From: Spirosoma telluris
GTDB lineage: Bacteria; Bacteroidota; Bacteroidia; Cytophagales; Spirosomataceae
Assembly: GCA_003259005.1 (NCBI GenBank)
Contig: QLII01000001.1
Coordinates: 6,005,001 to 6,069,000 of the forward strand
Length of the DNA stretch: 64,000 nt
Direction of reading: 5' to 3'
Part shown: in pieces, positions 19,606 through 28,356 of the stretch
Numbering within the stretch: position 1 is the stretch's first letter
Layout: each line of letters starts with the position of its first letter
Notes under the pieces: model-generated
Told to the model about the DNA's origin: nothing
Seen by the model: the letters and a program-made list of their open reading frames with translations, nothing else
Database searches by the model: none
Program-made: the position numbers and the translations under genes

Positions 19606-20190
19606 TTAGGAACTCGCTTGCTTCTCCAGATACGCCACCATCTTCGCTAAAGCCCGCGACCGGTGGCTCATTCCGTTTTTCTCTTCGATGCTCATTTCTG
19701 CAAACGTGCGATCATAGCCGTCTGGCTGAAAAACGGGGTCATAGCCGAAGCCGCCTGTACCACGTGGTTCGGTGAGAATCTGTCCCTCAATAATTCCCTC
19801 GAATTGGTGTTCGACACCGTGCAGGATGAGTGTAAAGACGGTTACGAACTGCGCTTTACGATTGCTGTTTCCCGCTAACTTATCCAGCAGTTTTTTACTG
19901 TTTTTCTGCGCATCCCGACTTCCCGAGTAATAAGCCGAATCGACACCCGGTTCACCATCGAGCGCTGCCACTTCCAGACCTGAATCATCGGCGAAGCACG
20001 AAATGCCGAAATGCGTCCAGACATAATCGGCTTTCTGGCGTGAATTACCCGGAATTGTGCCCGTAGTTTCAGGCAGTTCATCTTTGCAACCAATGTCGCG
20101 CAAGGTTTTAAGTACAAACGAGTTGCCGAGTTGACCGGCGACTTCGTCGAGTTTGTGTTGATTATTCGTGGCAAAACAGAGTTCCATCAT
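19606..20190 (-). CDS. rdgB: RdgB/HAM1 non-canonical purine NTP pyrophosphatase
   Basis: About 194 residues. The enzyme cleaves ITP, dITP and XTP to monophosphates and keeps them out of DNA and RNA. Family motifs: LCFATNNQHKLDEV at the N-terminus, FADDSGLEVAALDGEPGVDSA, GFGYDPVF and MSHRSRALAKM near the end. Two adjacent ATGs (20190, 20187) are the likely starts; a TTG at 20196 is less likely. A terminator for the upstream FKBP gene lies just before the start. Confidence 0.92.
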   Translation of the reverse strand: MMELCFATNNQHKLDEVAGQLGNSFVLKTLRDIGCKDELPETTGTIPGNSRQKADYVWTHFGISCFADDSGLEVAALDGEPGVDSAYYSGSRDAQKNSKKLLDKLAGNSNRKAQFVTVFTLILHGVEHQFEGIIEGQILTEPRGTGGFGYDPVFQPDGYDRTFAEMSIEEKNGMSHRSRALAKMVAYLEKQASS

Positions 20191-20198
20191 GAACAAAA

Positions 20199-20232
20199 AA
20201 AGCCGTTTGCAGCAATAACTGCAAACGGCTTT
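20199..20232 (-). terminator. Rho-independent terminator after the FKBP gene
   Basis: A perfect 14-bp stem (20199-20212 with 20219-20232), loop CAATAA, followed by a T run on the minus strand. It ends the leftward FKBP transcript just ahead of rdgB. Confidence 0.85.
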
Positions 20233-20242
20233 CTAAAAAGAT

Positions 20243-20333
20243 GGTCATTACTGGTCATTCAATTGTCATGAGTAGTCATTCGTTTGATTAACAATCCATG
20301 ACTACCTAATGACAATAATGACCACAAATGACA
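20243..20333. repeat. Long imperfect inverted repeat built on GTCAT
   Basis: Arms of about 36 bases (20243-20279 and 20298-20332) pair with a few mismatches. Both consist of near-repeats of GTCATT. The FKBP stop codon is six bases away. Confidence 0.7.
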
Positions 20334-20338
20334 ATTAA

Positions 20339-21253
20339 TTAACGGCTTGGCTGTTGTGGCATTCCAGGCTGAGGGGCCTGACCTTTCTGAATGTCGATTA
20401 GTTCGATATCGAACAACAACACTGAATTAGCCGGAATCGCCTGATTGCCACGTGGACCATAGGCCAGTGTCGATGGAATGATCAGGGTTGCTTTTTCACC
20501 TTTATGGAGTTTGCTAACACCTTCTTCCCAACCTGGAATGACCATACCCACACCCAATTGGAACTGAGCAGGTTTACCACCCGCCTGCGGGTTTGTACGG
20601 GAGCTGTCGAAGACTTTACCGTCTAACAATTTACCCGTATAATGGACCTGTACTACTTCACCTTTCTGGGGTGTTGGGCCGCTACCTGGTTGCGTGACGA
20701 TATAATAAACACCCGATTCCGTTTTCTGGGCTTTACCAGTCATTCCGTTCTTAGCAATATAGTTTTCGATAACTTTCGCATCGATACCTTTTTGCTTTTC
20801 CATGTCAGCAGCCTGAGTTTTCTTGTATTCGTCCTCTGTCTGCACATTCACAACTTTCACGGCAATACCTATGTCAGTACCTTTCTGAACACCTGGAGGC
20901 AATGGTTGCATAGCCCGGGTGAACAGCGAATCGGCACTCACATAGAACGTAGCGCTATCACCTTTACCCAACATGGTCAGGCCTTCTTCGTAGGAACCTT
21001 TAAAAGGGGGTACCTGCAATAGCATCTGAAACGGAGCACCTTCCTTATGGGTGTCGCGTAGAACCGAATCTTTGTTGTTCATCAGCGTAAGGTGCAGCGT
21101 CAGAATATCGCCGACTTTACCTTTACGCGTTCCTTCCGATTGTTCGTGAATGGTGTACTTCAGGCCGTTTTCCGTCACCTGTTGGCGGTTTTTACCGCAG
21201 GCTGCTACCACAGCGACAAGTAGGGCGGCTTTCCCGAAATTTTTAAGAGACAT
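20339..21253 (-). CDS. FKBP-type peptidyl-prolyl isomerase lipoprotein, two FKBP domains
   Basis: 304 residues. The lipobox VVAACGKN puts the lipidated Cys at 19. A first, degenerate FKBP-like domain (about 30-145) has KVGDILTLHLTLMNNKDSV and LTMLGKGDSATFYV. The second (about 185-290) is canonical: GEVVQVHYTGKLLDGKVFDSS, FQLGVGMVIPGWEEGV, LIIPSTLAYG. It catalyses proline cis-trans isomerisation and probably assists folding in the periplasm. The tail is Pro/Gln-rich. Confidence 0.9.
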   Translation of the reverse strand: MSLKNFGKAALLVAVVAACGKNRQQVTENGLKYTIHEQSEGTRKGKVGDILTLHLTLMNNKDSVLRDTHKEGAPFQMLLQVPPFKGSYEEGLTMLGKGDSATFYVSADSLFTRAMQPLPPGVQKGTDIGIAVKVVNVQTEDEYKKTQAADMEKQKGIDAKVIENYIAKNGMTGKAQKTESGVYYIVTQPGSGPTPQKGEVVQVHYTGKLLDGKVFDSSRTNPQAGGKPAQFQLGVGMVIPGWEEGVSKLHKGEKATLIIPSTLAYGPRGNQAIPANSVLLFDIELIDIQKGQAPQPGMPQQPSR

Positions 21254-21280
21254 GAGAGATTACTTGGTTTATACTAATTT

Positions 21281-22297
21281 TTAAACAGTTTCCAGCAACT
21301 GTTGCTGATACAAAGGCACTACAGATAAAAGCTTCTTTTCCGTTTCGGCAAGCGATAATTTAGATCGTCCACCAGCGGCATTTCGGTGGCCTCCTCCGTC
21401 GAAATGAGTACTGGCCAGATTCCGTACCGAAAAGTCACCTACCGACCGGAATGAGATCCTAATTTCTTCATTTCGGTCAATTAAAATTGCTGCCATCACA
21501 ACGCCTTCAACAGCCAGTGCATAATTAACCATGCCTTCGGTGTCGCCGGTTTTTGACCGATACCGCTTCAATTCAGCATCTGTCAGCGTTATGTAAGCGA
21601 ATTTGTATTCGGGCAGTACCTTCAGTTTTTCGTTAAGTACGTAGCCTAACAATCGGAACTTATCCAGTGTTACATTGTCAAATATTCGCCGGTGAATACT
21701 GCTGACGTCAATATGAAGATCCAGCAACTCAGCAGCCATACGGTGAACATCGCCCGTCGTATTCGAGTGTCGGAATGAACCCGTGTCTGTCATTAGGCCA
21801 GCATACAGGCACTCCGCAATGGGAACGTCAACCAAAGCTTTATCGCCCAATTGTACAATGAGCCGAAAGATCAGCTGAGTCGTAGCCGCAGCCGTCGGGT
21901 CCCATAAGGCCAAATCAGCGAATAACTCTGGCTCAAGGTGATGGTCAATCAGCACTTTTTTAGCACGAGACTGCCGTACCATAGGAGCGAGTTCGCGAAT
22001 GCGGTCAAGGCTCGAAAAGTCCAGACAGAAAATAATGTCAGCTTCCTGTATCAATTGACTCACCGATACCCGCACTTTTTCGTCAAAGGCAATGACGTCG
22101 TCGTTACCCGACATCCAATGGAGGTTTTGTGAATAATCAGTTGGGGTCACAACGGTAACCCGATGGCCTTTTTTGCGAAGGTAGCCCGCCAGCCCCAGCG
22201 ATGACCCCATAGCGTCGGCATCGGGATTCTGGTGAGTGGTAATTAGCACGGTTTGCGGATGTCCGATCAGCGCGCCAATTGCTTCAATATCTTGCAT
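21281..22297 (-). CDS. nrnA: DHH/DHHA1 phosphoesterase, NrnA-like
   Basis: About 338 residues. The DHH motifs are THQNPDADAMGSSLGLAGYL (metal Asp and His), FCLDFSSLDR, LIDHHLEP and the DTGSFRHSNTTG region; the DHHA1 domain ends with FDGGGHRNAAGG. This matches NrnA-type enzymes, which degrade 2-5 nt RNA and dephosphorylate pAp. MQDIEAIG at 22297 is preferred to ATG 22330. It is divergent from ndk. Confidence 0.88.
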   Translation of the reverse strand: MQDIEAIGALIGHPQTVLITTHQNPDADAMGSSLGLAGYLRKKGHRVTVVTPTDYSQNLHWMSGNDDVIAFDEKVRVSVSQLIQEADIIFCLDFSSLDRIRELAPMVRQSRAKKVLIDHHLEPELFADLALWDPTAAATTQLIFRLIVQLGDKALVDVPIAECLYAGLMTDTGSFRHSNTTGDVHRMAAELLDLHIDVSSIHRRIFDNVTLDKFRLLGYVLNEKLKVLPEYKFAYITLTDAELKRYRSKTGDTEGMVNYALAVEGVVMAAILIDRNEEIRISFRSVGDFSVRNLASTHFDGGGHRNAAGGRSKLSLAETEKKLLSVVPLYQQQLLETV

Positions 22298-22390
22298 ACA
22301 TAAACAGCCGAAGCCGTAATCGAAACCCAAAAGTACGAATAATACTAATTGGGATGGATGATTTACGTTCTATAGAAAAATTGTAACATG

Positions 22391-22474
22391 GAGATTTACA
22401 GAGCATAAACGAGATACACAGAGAAATTACTACAAAATTCTCCGTGTATCTCGTTTATGCTCTGTGAATCTCTG
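22391..22474. repeat. Long inverted repeat in a divergent promoter region
   Basis: Arms 22391-22424 and 22441-22474 pair with about four mismatches around a 16-nt loop. It lies between the divergent nrnA-like and ndk genes, where a terminator is not expected. Confidence 0.85.
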
Positions 22475-22528
22475 CGTCAAAAACCAATCAGCGCTAGCGA
22501 ATTGAATGGCATTTAGGCCGAAAGTCTG

Positions 22529-22536
22529 TACCTTCG
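22529..22536 (+). promoter_or_regulatory. -7-like element before ndk (TACCTTCG)
   Basis: TACCTTCG is one base off TAnnTTTG, 33 bases before the ATG. A TTG at 22502-22504 is 24 bp upstream, longer than usual. Confidence 0.4.
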
Positions 22537-22568
22537 CGCCGAATAAAATTTGGATACAAAGAATTAGA

Positions 22569-22988
22569 ATGGCAACGAACCGAACATTCACAATGATTAA
22601 ACCCGATGCCGTAGAGGCTGGGTACAGTGGTGCAATTATTAAGATGATTGAGGAAGCGGGTTTCCGGATTGTAGCCATCCGTAAAACGCAACTGACTGGC
22701 GAACGGGCTGGCCAATTCTACGCCGTTCACAGTGAGCGCCCATTTTATAACAATTTATGCACTTATATGTCGTCGGGCGCTATTATCCCAATGATTCTCG
22801 AAAAAGAGAACGCTGTTGCTGATTTTCGTAAACTGATTGGCGCTACGAATCCGGCTCAGGCGGAAGAAGGCACCATTCGTAAGCTATATGCCAAGTCGAT
22901 CGAAGCCAACGCCATTCATGGTTCGGATTCTGACGAAAACGCTGAAATCGAAGGCAGCTTCTTCTTCGCGGGTACGGAACAGTATTAG
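22569..22988 (+). CDS. ndk: Nucleoside diphosphate kinase
   Basis: 139 residues. It moves the gamma phosphate between nucleoside triphosphates and diphosphates through a phospho-His. Visible are [28 protein letters not shown], and the active-site His at about residue 117 in NAIHGSDS. The start at 22569 gives the usual family N-terminus. The stop codon lies beside an inverted repeat shared with the convergent nth gene. Confidence 0.96.
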   Translation: MATNRTFTMIKPDAVEAGYSGAIIKMIEEAGFRIVAIRKTQLTGERAGQFYAVHSERPFYNNLCTYMSSGAIIPMILEKENAVADFRKLIGATNPAQAEEGTIRKLYAKSIEANAIHGSDSDENAEIEGSFFFAGTEQY

Positions 22989-22993
22989 TCAAT

Positions 22994-23074
22994 CAACAGT
23001 CGATAGTCATTAGTCAACAGTCGTCAGTTACTCGTCCCTGAGCCTCGATTTTTACTAATGACTATCGACTGTTG
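22994..23074. repeat. Inverted repeat between ndk and nth
   Basis: A perfect 21-bp core (22994-23014 with 23054-23074) extends on both sides with mismatches. The arms contain repeated AGTC words. If the nth frameshift is corrected, the right arm and loop become coding sequence for the end of Nth. Confidence 0.88.
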
Positions 23075-23715
23075 ACTAATGACTTTCTCATAATACTTAC
23101 AAAACTCCCTCAACGCACACTCGTTACACTTAGGTGCTCGGCGAGGCATACGTAGCGACCATGCAGAATGAGCCAGTGGTGCGCTTTGGGTACGTATTGC
23201 TTCGGAATATGAGCCATGAGGGCTTTTTCAACGGCTAGCGGGGTAGTCGCCGTGAGCGGTGCCAGACCAAGTCGATGCGAGACGCGAAACACGTGCGTGT
23301 CGACCGCCATAGTTGGCTCGTTATAGACGACCGATAAAATGACGTGGGCTGTTTTACGGCCTACACCAGGTAAGGTCTGTAATTCCTCGACCGTAGCCGG
23401 AATTTCTCCCCCAAATTTTTCCAGTAGCGTCCTGGCCATGCCCACTAAGTGTTTCGCCTTATTATTGGGATAGGAAACACTGCGGATATAGGTAAATACC
23501 TCCTCCGCCGATGCTGCTGCCAACGATTCGGGTTCCGGAAATCGAGCGAACAGCGCAGGCGAAATCTGATTGATCCGTTTGTCGGTACACTGCGCCGACA
23601 AAATGACTGCAACCAATAATTCGTAAGGATTACTAAAATTCAGTTCCGTTTTGGGCTCGGGATAATGCTCCGTGAAATACGCAATAAAACGCTGGAACCG
23701 CTCTTTTTTTTGCAT
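23024..23715 (-). CDS. nth: Endonuclease III (frameshift before the Fe-S cluster)
   Basis: A base-excision glycosylase/AP lyase for oxidised pyrimidines. The helix-hairpin-helix LPGVGRKTAHVIL carries the catalytic Lys, and AVDTHVFRVSHRLGL carries the catalytic Asp. As written the frame ends at 23110 in LILHGRYVCLAEHLSVTSVR, without the cluster. Adding one G to the GG at 23140-23141 yields YVCLARAPKCNECALREFC, the exact C-x6-C-x2-C-x5-C [4Fe-4S] motif, and the frame then runs to a stop at 23024 through the hairpin repeat, giving about 230 residues. ATG 23715 is preferred; ATG 23760 is possible. Confidence 0.87.
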
Positions 23716-23839
23716 AGCGTGAAGTAGCGCGGCTGGAAGGCTGCGTAGGTAGACACTCATTTATAGATTCACTACAAAATAGTATCCCTCTACGCGGCCT
23801 TCCGGCCGTGTTACAGAAATAGCAACACCCGCCTGTTCG

Positions 23840-24091
23840 TTACGAGCGCCGTAAACGAGCAGGTGGGTTTGCTGGATGGTGTTGGGAATAATTCAGAATC
23901 GCCTGAACCGTGTTTTTTCTGGGCTGGCGTTCTATCTTATTCATCAAAGCTCTGAGTTCCAGGGCTTCGAGGAAGAACGTCATCAGATCCGGCTCCGACA
24001 TTAGGGCATCTTCAATGAGCAGATTCTCCTCTGGCGAGGTCTCCTCATAGACATACCGGATTACATCATCTTGGGTAAATGTTTTTATCAT
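23840..24091 (-). CDS. Small sigma-factor partner protein (83 aa)
   Basis: An acidic 83-residue protein starting MIKTFTQDDVIRYVYEETSP, with no membrane segment. It overlaps the end of the upstream sigma gene by 26 bases, so the two are translationally linked. A short ORF of this type after the main ECF sigma gene is common in Bacteroidota. An anti-sigma or accessory role is plausible, but it lacks a zinc motif and is not proven. Confidence 0.65.
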   Translation of the reverse strand: MIKTFTQDDVIRYVYEETSPEENLLIEDALMSEPDLMTFFLEALELRALMNKIERQPRKNTVQAILNYSQHHPANPPARLRRS

Positions 24092-24665
24092 AACTCGGCG
24101 AACGTTTGCTCAGTTGTTTGCGCAGATTAATCAGCGCATAACGCATACGTCCCAAAGCCGTGTTTATACTGACGCCGGTAGCATCGGCAATCTCTTGGAA
24201 ACTCATTTCCTCGTAGTGCCGCATAATAAGTACCTGACGCTGTTGTTCAGGCAATCGCTGAATCAACTCACGCAAGTGCTCGTGTGTTTCCTGCCGAATC
24301 TGGAGTGATTCGACTGAATCCTCCGCAAACTCAAGCGTATTGAACACACTGCTTCCGTCCTCAAACACCACACTGGGGTAGCGTTTATCCTTTCGGAAAT
24401 AGTCAATGGCCAAGTTGTGAGCAATTCGAATAATCCAGGGTAGAAATTTTCCCTCCTCGTTGTATCTACCCGACTTAAGCGTGTCCACGGCTTTTATAAA
24501 CGTGTCTTGCATCAAGTCTTCCGCTACATACTGATCTTTTACAATCAGATAGATAGTCGTGTAAATCTTCGATTTGTGCCGTTGCACTAATTTGGCAAAG
24601 GCTTTTTCATTACCACGGATGTACAGGGAAATCAACTCACTGTCGTTTACCTGGGCTTTTTCCAT
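24066..24665 (-). CDS. ECF-type sigma-70 factor
   Basis: 199 residues. Region 2 is about 25-95 (FAKLVQRHKSKIYTTIY, AEDLMQDTFIKAV, FLPWIIRIAHNLAIDYFRK). Region 4 is about 130-185 (RLPEQQRQVLIMRHYEEMSF, EIADATGVSINTALGRMRYA). This type is conserved in Bacteroidota and not tied to SusC genes; its target promoters cannot be told. It is followed by an overlapping small partner. A leader of about 320 bases contains a good promoter. Confidence 0.88.
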   Translation of the reverse strand: MEKAQVNDSELISLYIRGNEKAFAKLVQRHKSKIYTTIYLIVKDQYVAEDLMQDTFIKAVDTLKSGRYNEEGKFLPWIIRIAHNLAIDYFRKDKRYPSVVFEDGSSVFNTLEFAEDSVESLQIRQETHEHLRELIQRLPEQQRQVLIMRHYEEMSFQEIADATGVSINTALGRMRYALINLRKQLSKRSPSYDKNIYPR

Positions 24666-25175
24666 TTTCAGTAAGACAATTAGGTAACGTAGAGTTGTGT
24701 GCCGATAGTGTATGGAGAAGTTATGTTTTTTACAATCTTTATGCGATCCAGCCTTGAAGATACTAAATTATTCTGCTTAAATCCAAATATACAGTGCAAA
24801 AAATCTGCCAAACGGTAGGTTTTTCCTCAAAAACTTCTATTTCAGACAAGAAATAATGATGTAATGTATTTCTTGTGGAAAATATAGCTTATTCGTGGAA
24901 ATAATTGGACTTACGTTTGATTACGGGATATAGATTCAATTAGAAGGCTTTCCGTTTAAAAACAGATTAACTTTTTTTAACAGAGGAGCACAAAGGTAGC
25001 TTTAGACATCATAGAAGCAATTGTCTACCCGGTTTTTATTCCGTTTGGTTCGTGGTACGTTACCAGTTGATAAGAAGCGAAAAATAAGCCTTTGATTTTG
25101 CCAATGCCTTGATTTCCTGTGCTAAATCAGTATTTTCGTGCTGTCTATGCGCTTTTTGTACGTTGGTAATCCTCT
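24666..25175. other. Long divergent intergenic region
   Basis: 510 bases between the sigma gene (leftward) and the histidine kinase gene (rightward), AT-rich with no credible ORF. It holds a minus-strand promoter at 24991-25020. A second candidate on the same strand is TTTG, 17 bp, TATATTTG, read from 24812 down to 24784. I found nothing clear for the kinase. Confidence 0.5.
24991..25020 (-). promoter_or_regulatory. Promoter for the ECF sigma operon
   Basis: On the minus strand TTG (25020-25018), a 19-bp spacer and TACCTTTG (24998-24991) fit the Bacteroidota consensus exactly. It points to the sigma gene about 325 bases away. Confidence 0.6.
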
Positions 25176-27356
25176 ATGAGATCAGTTTGGCTTGTCATGG
25201 TAATGCTCGGTTGGTGCACCACCAGCTTTGCCCAATCATGTCCGAAACTGCCGGAACTGAATTTCGACCGGCGGGGCGATGCGGTCTACATGGATAGTTT
25301 ACTGACACTGGGCCGGGTGCATCGACAAATTACGGCTCGTTTGCCCCGTAACCGAAACAATGATACGCTTCGATTGGAAGGCCTGCGGTTTATGGCACTT
25401 GTTTTTAAGCAAATGCGTGGACAGCAGCGTGATAGTAGCTTTCTGTATGCCAGGAAACTGGAAGAGCAAGCCCTCGTCTATCACAACAATCTCTATACGG
25501 TTCGGGCGTTGATGTTGCAGGAATATTATCTCCGAACCGTTAAAGGTGACTACCCCCATGCGCTTCAGATTAATCAGCGAGCCTCTGAACTATGCGTGAA
25601 GCTCCCCAGGGAAAGCTCTCCGCGCTGGCAGGTGCAAATGAACATGGGCGACATTTATATGCTCCTGAAGGAGTACAGCAATGCCCTGACGAGCTATCAT
25701 CTTGCGCTGACGTTACTTAGTTTTAACAAATCGCTAACACCCAAAAATAGAAAGCTTCTGACTAGTCAGGCAATCAGCCAGATAGGGGAAGTGTATGAAA
25801 TTCGGGGAGACTATGAGTTGGCTCGTCAGCAATATGAAGCGAGCCGCCAGATTGCATTAGATACCCATTCCCAGATTAATGTAGCCTATTCGGATGAGCG
25901 ATTGGGCGATTTCTTCATCAGTCGCCAACAGCCTGCGCAAGCGATTAAGGTTTTTGAAGAAGGGTTAGCCGTTTGGACTCAACTAAACGATCGCCCAGGA
26001 CAGGCCGCCGTTTGGGCACGGTTATCGGAATGTTATACCCAGACGAACCAGCCTAAACTAGCCATTGAGTTTGGCGAAAAAGCCGTTGCTGTGGCACGGG
26101 ATGCGGGTTACATTCGTATTCGACAGATGGCTACGCAATCGTTATATCGGGCGTACCGTTTGGCAAATCAGCCCGCTCAGGCGCTGGCCATGTATGAGGA
26201 ATATAGTATGCTACGCGATAGCCTGACAAACCTCAGGCGAGTGGAGGAGCTATCGGCCGTGCAGAAAAAGTACGACATTAATCAAGTTCGGATTGCAGCA
26301 GAGAAAGAGCGATTTATTCAGCAACAGCAACTGCTTAATGTGCGTCGGCAGGCCGAACTGGAACGACTTCGGGCTGAAGCCGAGCGCGACCAACTGGCGA
26401 GCGAGACCCGGATGAATCACCTGAAGCAATCTATTGAAACGGAGCGGCTTCGGGCCGAATCGCAGAAAACCCGATTGGAGCAACGGGCACACATCGACAA
26501 ACTTAGCCATGATATTGAACAGGCTAGTCTGTTGCGGATTGTGCTGGTGGGTGGGTTGGCGATGCTGTTTGGTTTTGCTGCTGTTTATTACCGTAAAAAT
26601 CGACTGATCAACCGCCAGAAATTAGAGATTGAAGCGCTGAACCATGATTTGGAGGATAAAGTACTGGCTCGAACGATTGAGTTAAAACTCGCTAACGATC
26701 AGTTACGGGCCAAAAACCGTGAGATCGAAGAAGCCCTGCTACGCGGACAAACGCTCGAACGCAAACGTATGGCTGCCGATTTGCATGATAGTCTTGGGGG
26801 ACTGCTGGCCGCTATTAAGACCAGCCTGTCGGCGCTGAACCCGGCAAAAATGGCCGATCGTGAGCAGCAGATTTACCATAATCTGTTGAATATGAGCAAG
26901 GAGGCCTTTGCGGAGATTCGTTACTTATCGCATAATCTGCAACCCGACGAACTGGAGAAACAAGGCCTGTCACAAGCACTGACGCGGTTAGTCCACAAGC
27001 TTAATCTTAGCCAGAAAATTGTATTTAGCTTAGAAAACACCGAACTCCCTCGCCTGGACAAAACGGCCGAGTTCAATCTGTACTCGATTTGTATTGAATT
27101 GTGTAGCAATATTCTGCGCCACTCCGAAGCAACAGAAGCGCAGATTCTGTTCCGAAGATTCAATAACGAGTTGAATATGATTGTAAAAGATAACGGTTGC
27201 GGCATGGACCCACGCGATGCAACGGGTATGGGGCTTCATAATATTCAGGCACGTATGGACTTGATTCAGGGGCGTTACGAAATCCATTCCGGCCCCAGCG
27301 AAGGAACGACCTTTATTTTTATCCTGCCGGTCTTGCCGAATCTGGAAAAGGCTTAA
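25176..27356 (+). CDS. TPR-containing sensor histidine kinase (HisKA_3/NarL type)
   Basis: 726 residues. Signal peptide (to about 20, ending TTSFAQS), several TPR repeats (about 100-370, e.g. MNMGDIYMLLKEYSNALTSY), and a coiled coil rich in Arg/Glu/Gln (about 360-450). One membrane helix follows (about 452-472), then a cytoplasmic kinase with phospho-acceptor His in ERKRMAADLHDSLGGLLA (about 535) and an HATPase domain (ILRHSEATEAQI, VKDNGCGMDP, GMGLHNIQARM). The sensor would be periplasmic. No response regulator gene is adjacent, so it is an orphan here. Confidence 0.9.
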   Translation: MRSVWLVMVMLGWCTTSFAQSCPKLPELNFDRRGDAVYMDSLLTLGRVHRQITARLPRNRNNDTLRLEGLRFMALVFKQMRGQQRDSSFLYARKLEEQALVYHNNLYTVRALMLQEYYLRTVKGDYPHALQINQRASELCVKLPRESSPRWQVQMNMGDIYMLLKEYSNALTSYHLALTLLSFNKSLTPKNRKLLTSQAISQIGEVYEIRGDYELARQQYEASRQIALDTHSQINVAYSDERLGDFFISRQQPAQAIKVFEEGLAVWTQLNDRPGQAAVWARLSECYTQTNQPKLAIEFGEKAVAVARDAGYIRIRQMATQSLYRAYRLANQPAQALAMYEEYSMLRDSLTNLRRVEELSAVQKKYDINQVRIAAEKERFIQQQQLLNVRRQAELERLRAEAERDQLASETRMNHLKQSIETERLRAESQKTRLEQRAHIDKLSHDIEQASLLRIVLVGGLAMLFGFAAVYYRKNRLINRQKLEIEALNHDLEDKVLARTIELKLANDQLRAKNREIEEALLRGQTLERKRMAADLHDSLGGLLAAIKTSLSALNPAKMADREQQIYHNLLNMSKEAFAEIRYLSHNLQPDELEKQGLSQALTRLVHKLNLSQKIVFSLENTELPRLDKTAEFNLYSICIELCSNILRHSEATEAQILFRRFNNELNMIVKDNGCGMDPRDATGMGLHNIQARMDLIQGRYEIHSGPSEGTTFIFILPVLPNLEKA

Positions 27357-27440
27357 TTCGGATTCTATTGATTCTGGGGACGCAGAATTGATACTTACTC
27401 CGGCGACCATAAAACAGCCGCCAGTGCCGACCCGAAAATT

Positions 27441-27568
27441 TAAAGAAGAGACTACTACTCGTCCAATTTAGTTTCTTTTGATTCTATTGATTCTGATAAT
27501 CAGGTATCTAGTACCAAAAGAATCTAGTAGAATCAAAAGAATCTATTTTGGAAGAGTACTACTGCACT
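27441..27568. repeat. GATTCT-family mosaic inverted repeat, locus 1
   Basis: Arms 27471-27496 and 27518-27544 contain repeated GATTCT/AGAATC words. The right flank holds CAAAATAGATTCT on the minus strand plus a GAGTGC end that supplies the last codons and stop of the lipoprotein gene (27559-27561). The motif GAAGAG-ACTAC-ACTCG occurs directly repeated on both sides. Confidence 0.8.
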
Positions 27569-28125
27569 CGCCCCTCCACTAAAAATTCGTTTTTGTCAAA
27601 ATAAGGGAGTTTCTGATAACCCGACAATTTGTAGTGCTGCACCCGCCATTTTCCCCCAATGGAGCCACTTTCAAGAAGAAGCATACGTTCCGACGAATAA
27701 AGCGGATTCCTGGTTTGCAGGACAGCTTCAATCCGGCGGGGCTGATGAGTTAGCGAATCGACCTGCACCCGGAGCGACCGAACAGGTAAACGATCCTCCG
27801 AATTTTTTAATGTATACTGAAACGTTGCCGAATCGGGCCGGGTGATTTCATAACTGCTACGCAGGGCTGGTTTGTTGATATCGGCTTGCGTAAACAACTC
27901 CAGCTCATGACTCCAGTTAATATCACGGATAGCCTGCTGGCTGCGGGTATCGTTAATGGCGACCACTTTGCTAACGAGCGGTTTTTGTGCTGAAAGGTCT
28001 GAAATCTGTTGTTTGACAAAGCTCAGTACATCGAAATAAACATTGGGCTGAGTTTGCTGAGCAGAGTCGGTACAGCTACTGATTACTAGTGTAAACAGGA
28101 GGAAAAAGGAAGAAACGAAGCGCAT
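27559..28125 (-). CDS. Hypothetical lipoprotein
   Basis: 188 residues beginning MRFVSSFFLLFTLVISSC, with the lipidated Cys at 18. The mature part is a mixed alpha/beta domain without a motif I recognise (KQQISDLSAQKPLVSKVV, LRVQVDSLTHQPRRIEAVL, KWRVQHYKLSGYQKL). The final strands resemble a beta-sandwich ligand-binding fold, but this is only an impression. Its C-terminal codons lie in a dispersed repeat. It is divergent from the dihydrolipoamide dehydrogenase gene. Confidence 0.7.
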   Translation of the reverse strand: MRFVSSFFLLFTLVISSCTDSAQQTQPNVYFDVLSFVKQQISDLSAQKPLVSKVVAINDTRSQQAIRDINWSHELELFTQADINKPALRSSYEITRPDSATFQYTLKNSEDRLPVRSLRVQVDSLTHQPRRIEAVLQTRNPLYSSERMLLLESGSIGGKWRVQHYKLSGYQKLPYFDKNEFLVEGRVQ

Positions 28126-28254
28126 AAATCACAACAAAACGACTCCAGATAAGTGAGTCTTACGGAACAACCAACACGAATTTTCACAAATCGGTTTAGG
28201 TAATCAAATTCTGAACCAAATTTGCAGTCAGAATGCTATCTCAATAATAGTTTA

Positions 28255-28334
28255 ATGTTTGTAGTCTGAGGTTTGACGTTAGCTGATCATACCTGAATTT
28301 GGGTCAGTAACGTCAAACTTCAGACTACAAACAT
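28255..28334. repeat. Long inverted repeat before lpd
   Basis: Arms 28255-28281 and 28308-28334 match at 26 of 27 positions around a 26-nt loop, ending 22 bases before the lpd start. It lies between divergent genes, so it is not a normal terminator. Confidence 0.92.
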
Positions 28335-28356
28335 CAAACCTATACTAACTGATACT

